Source: Kiritimatiellia bacterium
Lineage (GTDB): Bacteria > Verrucomicrobiota > Kiritimatiellia > RFP12 > UBA1067
Reading direction: 5' to 3'
NCBI GenBank assembly: GCA_027858965.1
Contig: JAQIBS010000196.1
Span: 1-44,788 of the forward strand
DNA length: 44,788 nt
The translations under genes were made by a program, and so were the position numbers. The notes beneath the pieces are model-generated. The model saw only the letters and a program-made list of their open reading frames with translations. It was not told the DNA's origin and did not search any database. Shown here piece by piece: positions 41,322 through 44,788 of this stretch. The first letter of the stretch is position 1. Every line of letters begins with the position of its first letter.

Positions 41322-42464
41322 ATGATAATAAGAAAAGAGTACAATAGCAGAATCAAACAGGCGTTAAACCGAAGTCGCGTTGTAGCACTTATTGGACCAC
41401 GCCAAAGCGGTAAAACAACCTTAGCCCGACAATTTGTGCCAGAAAGTTCTTTAAATTATTTTGACCTTGAAGATCCTCTTAGCTACGCCAGACTTACAGA
41501 GCCAATGACCGCTCTGGAACCGCTCAAAGGATTAATTGTCATTGATGAAGTTCAACGATACCCTGAGATATTTCCAATCCTGCGTGTTTTATGCGATCGG
41601 TCTGACAATTTGGCAACCTTCCTGATTCTAGGAAGTGCTGGCGGTGACTTGATGCGCCAATCATCTGAAAGCCTTGCCGGTCGTATTGAGTACATAAACA
41701 TTTCGGGTTTCAGCATTAAAGAGATTTCCAGCTCTGAAACTACAAAACTGTGGCAACGCGGTGGATTTCCCCTGTCCTTTCTCGCCGCTAATGAGGAAAA
41801 CAGTCTTGCATGGAGAAAATCATTTGTAATGACCCTTCTCGAAAGGGATTTTCCGCAGTGGGGAGTTAGAACTCCAGCAACTGCACTTTTACGCTTCTGG
41901 ATGATGCTTGCTCACTACCACGGTCAGATATGGAATTGCGCAGAGGTATCGCGGTCGCTGGATCAAACCCACAATACAACCAAGCGTTATCTTGACCTGC
42001 TCAGTGATGCTTTTATGGTTCGTCAACTGCAACCATGGTTTGCCAGCATCAAAAAACGCCAGGTAAAAGCGCCTAAAATTTACTTTCGCGACACAGGGAT
42101 ACTGCATCAACTTCTAGGCATATCATCAGAGAAATCTTTACTCACACACCCCAAATGCGGTGCATCATGGGAGGGCTTTGTAATTGAACAGATATTAAGA
42201 ACTTCACCACACGATGCGGCATATTACTGGGCAACCCATCAGGGAGCAGAGATCGACCTGATATTACGGAACGGTGATCGGCTGTCGGGATTTGAGATCA
42301 AACGTACAGACACACCTCGGGTTACTCCGTCCGTTAAAGCTGCACTGGAAGATCTAAGCCTGGACTCAGTCTCAATTGTCTATCCAGGCCCGAAATCATT
42401 CACTCTCAGTCCCCGGATAAATGTAGTTTCCCTACAAGAACTACAAGCGGAACCAATTTTTTGA
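41322..42464 (+). CDS. AAA ATPase of the DUF4143 family
   Basis: The 380-aa product has Walker A GPRQSGKT (25-32), Walker B LIVIDEVQ (71-78), a sensor-like segment LILGSAGGDL (about 105-115) and the C-terminal DUF4143 domain. That domain is recognised by RDTGILHQLLG, WEGFVIEQIL and the nuclease-like EIDLIL-N-D-LSGFEIK. This family is common in accessory regions and sometimes partnered with toxins, but its role is poorly known. The usual GSAS is GSAG here. It lies 101 bp after vapC and inside the repeat-bracketed cassette. A fragment of a second member is at 43640-43780. Confidence 0.93.
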   Translation: MIIRKEYNSRIKQALNRSRVVALIGPRQSGKTTLARQFVPESSLNYFDLEDPLSYARLTEPMTALEPLKGLIVIDEVQRYPEIFPILRVLCDRSDNLATFLILGSAGGDLMRQSSESLAGRIEYINISGFSIKEISSSETTKLWQRGGFPLSFLAANEENSLAWRKSFVMTLLERDFPQWGVRTPATALLRFWMMLAHYHGQIWNCAEVSRSLDQTHNTTKRYLDLLSDAFMVRQLQPWFASIKKRQVKAPKIYFRDTGILHQLLGISSEKSLLTHPKCGASWEGFVIEQILRTSPHDAAYYWATHQGAEIDLILRNGDRLSGFEIKRTDTPRVTPSVKAALEDLSLDSVSIVYPGPKSFTLSPRINVVSLQELQAEPIF

Positions 42465-42568
42465 CAGGATTGCCGCTCCCTGCATTTTTAACCGCGACCA
42501 CCGAAGGTAGAGGCTGGCGCGAAGCGACGGCAACGATCCCGGCCTTGCGGGAGAGAGCCAATCTCTGC

Positions 42569-42629
42569 GAAACGAAACGCAGTGCAGTAGGGCTTCATCG
42601 AAGATGAGGCAAGGAGCACAGCGACTGGC
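42569..42629. repeat. Cassette-flanking inverted repeat, right arm
   Basis: Complement of 40375-40436: GAAACGAAACG at the left end and GCGACTGGC at the right, differing mostly in the middle. Confidence 0.88.
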
Positions 42630-42639
42630 AATCTCTGTT

Positions 42640-42671
42640 GCCTGCCTGTGCGTAGCACGCAGACAGGCGGC
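42640..42671. repeat. Short palindromic repeat, copy B
   Basis: GCCTGCCTGTGCG, a TAG turn, then CACGCAGACAGGC. Same family as 6425-6454. Confidence 0.87.
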
Positions 42672-42720
42672 TAGAGTTTTTTAACGCTGACTTGTGCGGC
42701 AAAGCCTTGTGCGACGACGT

Positions 42721-42764
42721 ATCGCTAAAAACTCAAACCGTAGAGTTTATCACAATTTATACCA
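42721..42764. repeat. Cassette-flanking direct repeat, right copy
   Basis: Matches 40307-40350 with four transitions in 44 positions. Confidence 0.9.
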
Positions 42765-42819
42765 AACAACTCCCGCAAACCAGCATTCCCGCACTGCAAA
42801 GCTACCCTCTGCCTATTTT

Positions 42820-42870
42820 TTCAACTTTAGAACTTTATAACTCTCGCATTTTAGAACTTCTTATATTTCT
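42820..42870. repeat. 8-bp array AACTTTAG/AACTCTCG
   Basis: Units AACTTTAG, AACTTTAT, AACTCTCG, CATTTTAG, AACTTCTT. Confidence 0.85.
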
Positions 42871-42981
42871 ACCCCAACCCTACCAAGCTGCAACAGATCA
42901 TTCTGCCAACAATCATTCTGCAAAAGAACACCCTACCACGCTGCAACAGATATTTATACCCCAAATATTCTTACCTCAAAT

Positions 42982-43266
42982 TTACACTAATGCACCCTTC
43001 ATCGAAGTTGCGACTTGCTGATCGTTAATACACCAACCAGGAAAAACAAGAACAGCCGGATGACACTTCAATGCGAAGGCAAGCACTTTTGCCCGTTCCA
43101 CACCGATCCGAATTCTATTATTCTCAATGCCGGATATTGTTGACTGAGGGATGCCGGTAATTTCAGCCAGCTGGTTCTGGCTAAGCTCCTGCAATTCGCG
43201 GATTATGCGGACAGAATCTCCAACCGATACGTCAACTGTTTTTTTCGCTTTTCGAAAGCCCTTCAT
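42982..43266 (-). CDS. Xre-family antitoxin
   Basis: The start at 43266 is set by TAGGAGAAG 6 nt upstream; the frame extends a little further but into the toxin gene. The 94-aa product has a helix-turn-helix domain (about 20-75: VRIIRELQELSQNQLAEITG, then IPQSTISGIENNR). The C-terminal part (HPAVLVFPGW) is typical of HigA-like antitoxins of RelE toxins. It follows the toxin with a 1-bp gap, so the order is toxin first. It should repress its own promoter upstream of the toxin. Confidence 0.9.
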   Translation of the reverse strand: MKGFRKAKKTVDVSVGDSVRIIRELQELSQNQLAEITGIPQSTISGIENNRIRIGVERAKVLAFALKCHPAVLVFPGWCINDQQVATSMKGALV

Positions 43267-43267
43267 A

Positions 43268-43549
43268 TTAACTTCTCCTATATTCATGAGCCGTGATATC
43301 AATCACCTGAACATATAACATCTTATCCTGAATTTTATAGATCACCCTGTATTTAAGACCTAACCTTGATGAGCGATACCCGTTCCACTTTCCCAATAAA
43401 ACCTCATCATGGAACCCCTTGATTAATCGCAAACCACTCGGACCAGAGATTGAAACGATATCCTTCCACTTCTCATAACGCCTAAGAACCTCGACAGGAA
43501 CCCGGGGTAGTTTTCGCACAAGCGAATGACTCTCAAATATCTCCCACAT
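43268..43549 (-). CDS. RelE/ParE-type toxin
   Basis: The 93-aa basic protein has the RelE-like fold signature in its second half: GKWNGYRSSRLGLKYRVIYK, then a strand and ITAHEYRR at the end. The His-Glu-Tyr near the C-terminus resembles the catalytic region of ribosome-dependent mRNA interferases. The antitoxin gene follows directly. Upstream on the minus strand are two -10-like sequences (TATAGT, TATATT) in a repetitive AT stretch, a likely promoter/operator. It is complete by length. Confidence 0.88.
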   Translation of the reverse strand: MWEIFESHSLVRKLPRVPVEVLRRYEKWKDIVSISGPSGLRLIKGFHDEVLLGKWNGYRSSRLGLKYRVIYKIQDKMLYVQVIDITAHEYRRS

Positions 43550-43639
43550 ACCAATAATATACTATACTATTTTTGATATGTCTACCTGTTTCACAAAATG
43601 AGGCAGAAGGTTGAAATATCAAAGTCGAACATTGACTTT

Positions 43640-43780
43640 TCCATGCTCAGCGCCCGCGAATCACTTAACCTAAAACAACTATGGGTACTTTATCCCGGCA
43701 ATCAACGCTATGCTTTGACTGAGAACATTACAGCCCTACCTCTCTGTGAACTTGAAACCATCACTAATGCAGCAGCGCCA
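43640..43780 (+). pseudogene. C-terminal fragment of a DUF4143 ATPase
   Basis: The translated segment SARESLNLKQLWVLYPGNQR and the following YALTENITALPLCEL align with the end of the intact ATPase (LEDLSLDSVSIVYPGPKSFT, then LSPRINVVSLQEL). Only about 45 codons remain, with no nucleotide-binding part. The rest of the open frame (to 43858) is made of palindromic repeat copy C, so it is not a gene tail. Confidence 0.78.
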
Positions 43781-43809
43781 CCTGCCTATGCGTTGCACGC
43801 AGACAAGGC
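43781..43809. repeat. Short palindromic repeat, copy C
   Basis: CCTGCCTATGCGTTGCACGC then AGACAAGGC. It is followed by AACCAAACT, as (inverted) at 6411-6424. Confidence 0.87.
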
Positions 43810-43858
43810 AACCAAACTGAAAGATAGAAGAGCAGAAAGGCAGGTTGCAGCGTGGTAG

Positions 43859-44216
43859 TTTTTTAAAGGTAAAAAATTGTTGGTAAAAAATGGGTGCGCT
43901 TCGTTTTTTTTAAGGCAGAAAAATTAGGGGCAGAAAAATGGGTGCGCTTTGCTGTTTTTTCCCCGCTAATTTCCACGAACAGGTAATTGCTTCTAAGAAG
44001 TAACCCTACAGCCTCCGGCCATATATGTGTAGCACTGTATAGTTGGCGACGGGAGCCAAAAGAAAACTTCTAGAACTTTTAGTCTCTCTACCCCAACCCT
44101 ACCACGCTGCAACAGATCTTTTACCTGAACATTTTTTACCTTAAATCTTTAACCATTTTCCACGCAACTTCAATCTTACTGTTGACCTATGACGTAACAT
44201 GTAATACCATAAAGCC
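43859..44216. other. Intergenic gap of minisatellite words
   Basis: No gene is seen. GGTAAAAAATTGTT, GGTAAAAAATGGGT and GGCAGAAAAATTAGG, GGCAGAAAAATGGGT form two pairs of 14-15 bp words, each followed by GCGCTTYG. CCTACCACGCTGCAACAGAT and TTTTTTACC words are at 44097-44140. A TTGACC (44182-44187) with a TACCAT 17 bp downstream could be the promoter of the higA remnant operon. Confidence 0.6.
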
Positions 44217-44264
44217 ATGATTAAGCCATTTAAAAAGCAAAAATACGGAAAAGCTTTTAAATGA
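44217..44264 (+). pseudogene. Remnant of a HigB-type toxin
   Basis: A 15-codon frame MIKPFKKQKYGKAFK whose start resembles the HigB N-terminus (MIKSF). It ends with TGA overlapping the higA ATG (ATGA), the usual higBA junction. The whole catalytic body is missing. Confidence 0.6.
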
Positions 44265-44575
44265 AAGAAAAATTATCCCCAATTACACCTGGAGAAATTC
44301 TGCTGGAGGAATTTCTTAAACCGATGACCATTTCGCAGAACCGTTTAGCCAGAGAGATTAACGTCCCTCCAAATAGAGTTAACCAGATTATAAATTGCAA
44401 ACGTGAGATAACAGCAGATACAGCTCTCCGTTTAGGCCTCTACTTTGGAATCGAACCTGAATTCTGGTTGAACCTGCAGGTTCGTTATAATATGAAGCTT
44501 GTAGTAATGAAGTCTGGGAAACAGTTATGTAGAGAGATAAAACAGCATCAGCCAGTAGCCCTTGTTTCTGTATAA
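44261..44575 (+). CDS. higA: HigA family antitoxin (orphan)
   Basis: The 104-aa product belongs to the VapI/HigA Xre family: ITPGEILLEEFLKPMTISQN (8-27), the helix-turn-helix (about 28-66, with INVPPNRVNQIINCKREI), then the hallmark YFGIEPEFWLNLQVRYNM. The usual toxin partner directly upstream is reduced to 15 codons. It may still repress its own promoter or neutralise a HigB encoded elsewhere. The last residues (CREIKQHQPVALVSV) differ from the common family ending. Confidence 0.93.
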   Translation: MKEKLSPITPGEILLEEFLKPMTISQNRLAREINVPPNRVNQIINCKREITADTALRLGLYFGIEPEFWLNLQVRYNMKLVVMKSGKQLCREIKQHQPVALVSV

Positions 44576-44590
44576 TGGCGCAAGCCACGC

Positions 44591-44620
44591 TGCCTGTCTA
44601 TGTGCGACGCACAGGCAGGC
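44591..44620. repeat. Short palindromic repeat, copy D
   Basis: TGCCTGTCTATGTGCG, then ACGCACAGGCAGGC. It lies 15 bp after the higA stop. Confidence 0.87.
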
Positions 44621-44749
44621 GACAGATCTTTTACCTCCCATTTTTTCTACCTTGATTCAGCCAAGCCCCCCCCCCCCCGGTGGGGTGTAGGTAATAAACC
44701 GATTATCTACGCTAAATGGCTTGCCTTCGGCATTTTTTTTTGCTAATGT

Positions 44750-44788
44750 ACCGATAGCTTTATTAATGCTATCGGTATAAACAGGAGG
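44750..44788 (+). promoter_or_regulatory. Leader hairpin and ribosome binding site of a gene beyond the window
   Basis: ACCGATAGC (44750-44758) pairs perfectly with GCTATCGGT (44768-44776) around a 9-nt loop. It is followed by AGGAGG at the very edge (44783-44788), so a plus-strand gene probably starts just past the window. Upstream, TGCCTTCGGCA plus nine T (44721-44741) could be a weak terminator. Confidence 0.6.

Larger units (their letters stand above)
42465..42981. other. Intergenic gap with the right flank of the cassette
   Basis: No gene is seen. It contains the inverted-repeat arm 42569-42629, palindromic repeat copy B (42640-42671), the direct repeat 42721-42764, an 8-bp array (42820-42870) and ATTCTGC/CTGCAACAGAT words (42890-42980). 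Confidence 0.7.

Noticed and set aside
40096..44788. Integron (attC) cassette array
   Set aside because: Toxin-antitoxin content is suggestive, but I found no clear attC core pairs (RYYYAAC/GTTRRRY) around genes and no integrase in the window.

Overview
The window looks like a chromosomal segment of a Gram-negative bacterium of the PVC group, most likely Kiritimatiellota or a close relative. This is an inference from gene content, not from a marker gene. A complete outer-membrane toolkit is present: BamA, an OmpH/Skp chaperone, LpxD, DegP/HtrA, LolC and LolD, and an LptF/G permease. With it come MEP isoprenoid synthesis (IspH), type II fatty acid synthesis (FabH), rhamnose use, large exported beta-rich proteins, a sialate-esterase-type enzyme, and an ExbB/ExbD/squalene-cyclase-fold operon of a kind I associate with PVC genomes. 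No rRNA, tRNA or CRISPR array was recognised.

Layout. 1-84 is a 7-bp tandem array. 242-3926 holds rhaB and recJ (minus). 4350-8150 holds two tandem paralogous units (promoter block, 490-codon exported protein, TTCG-loop terminator). 8470-10260 is dedA-like plus rmuC. 10678-12123 is degP with two PDZ domains. 12582-16565 is the envelope cluster bamA-ompH-lpxD. 17185-19422 is fabH convergent with asd around a bidirectional terminator. 19633-21574 is lolC-lolD. 21807-29381 is a six-gene minus-strand operon: two TPR proteins, ExbB, two ExbD, and a membrane-anchored cyclase-fold protein. 29913-31209 is a coiled-coil membrane protein overlapping a tiny lipoprotein. 31502-34105 is a ROK-family protein and an LptF/G permease. 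34294-36712 is ispH, an HNH nuclease and a GDT1-rubrerythrin fusion. 37615-40089 is an exported esterase. From about 40100 to the right edge the window becomes accessory: vapBC, a DUF4143 ATPase, a RelE/Xre toxin-antitoxin pair, an ATPase fragment and an orphan higA, separated by dense repeats.

How the genes work together. Much of the core serves the cell envelope: lipid A acylation (LpxD), LPS export (LptF/G), lipoprotein release (LolCD), beta-barrel insertion (BamA), periplasmic chaperoning and proteolysis (OmpH, DegP), and a proton-driven ExbB/ExbD motor. The motor's partner has the topology of TonB but carries an alpha/alpha-toroid domain where TonB has its C-terminal domain.

Most striking features. 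(1) A fusion of a half-length GDT1 (UPF0016) cation transporter with a rubrerythrin-like di-iron domain. (2) The TonB-like toroid protein and its operon. (3) A genome-wide habit visible here of filling intergenic space with short tandem arrays of fixed period (6, 7, 8 or 9 bp) but unrelated sequence. Two of these arrays run into both ends of ispH and supply its start and stop codons. Several MITE- or REP-like palindromic families are also interspersed.
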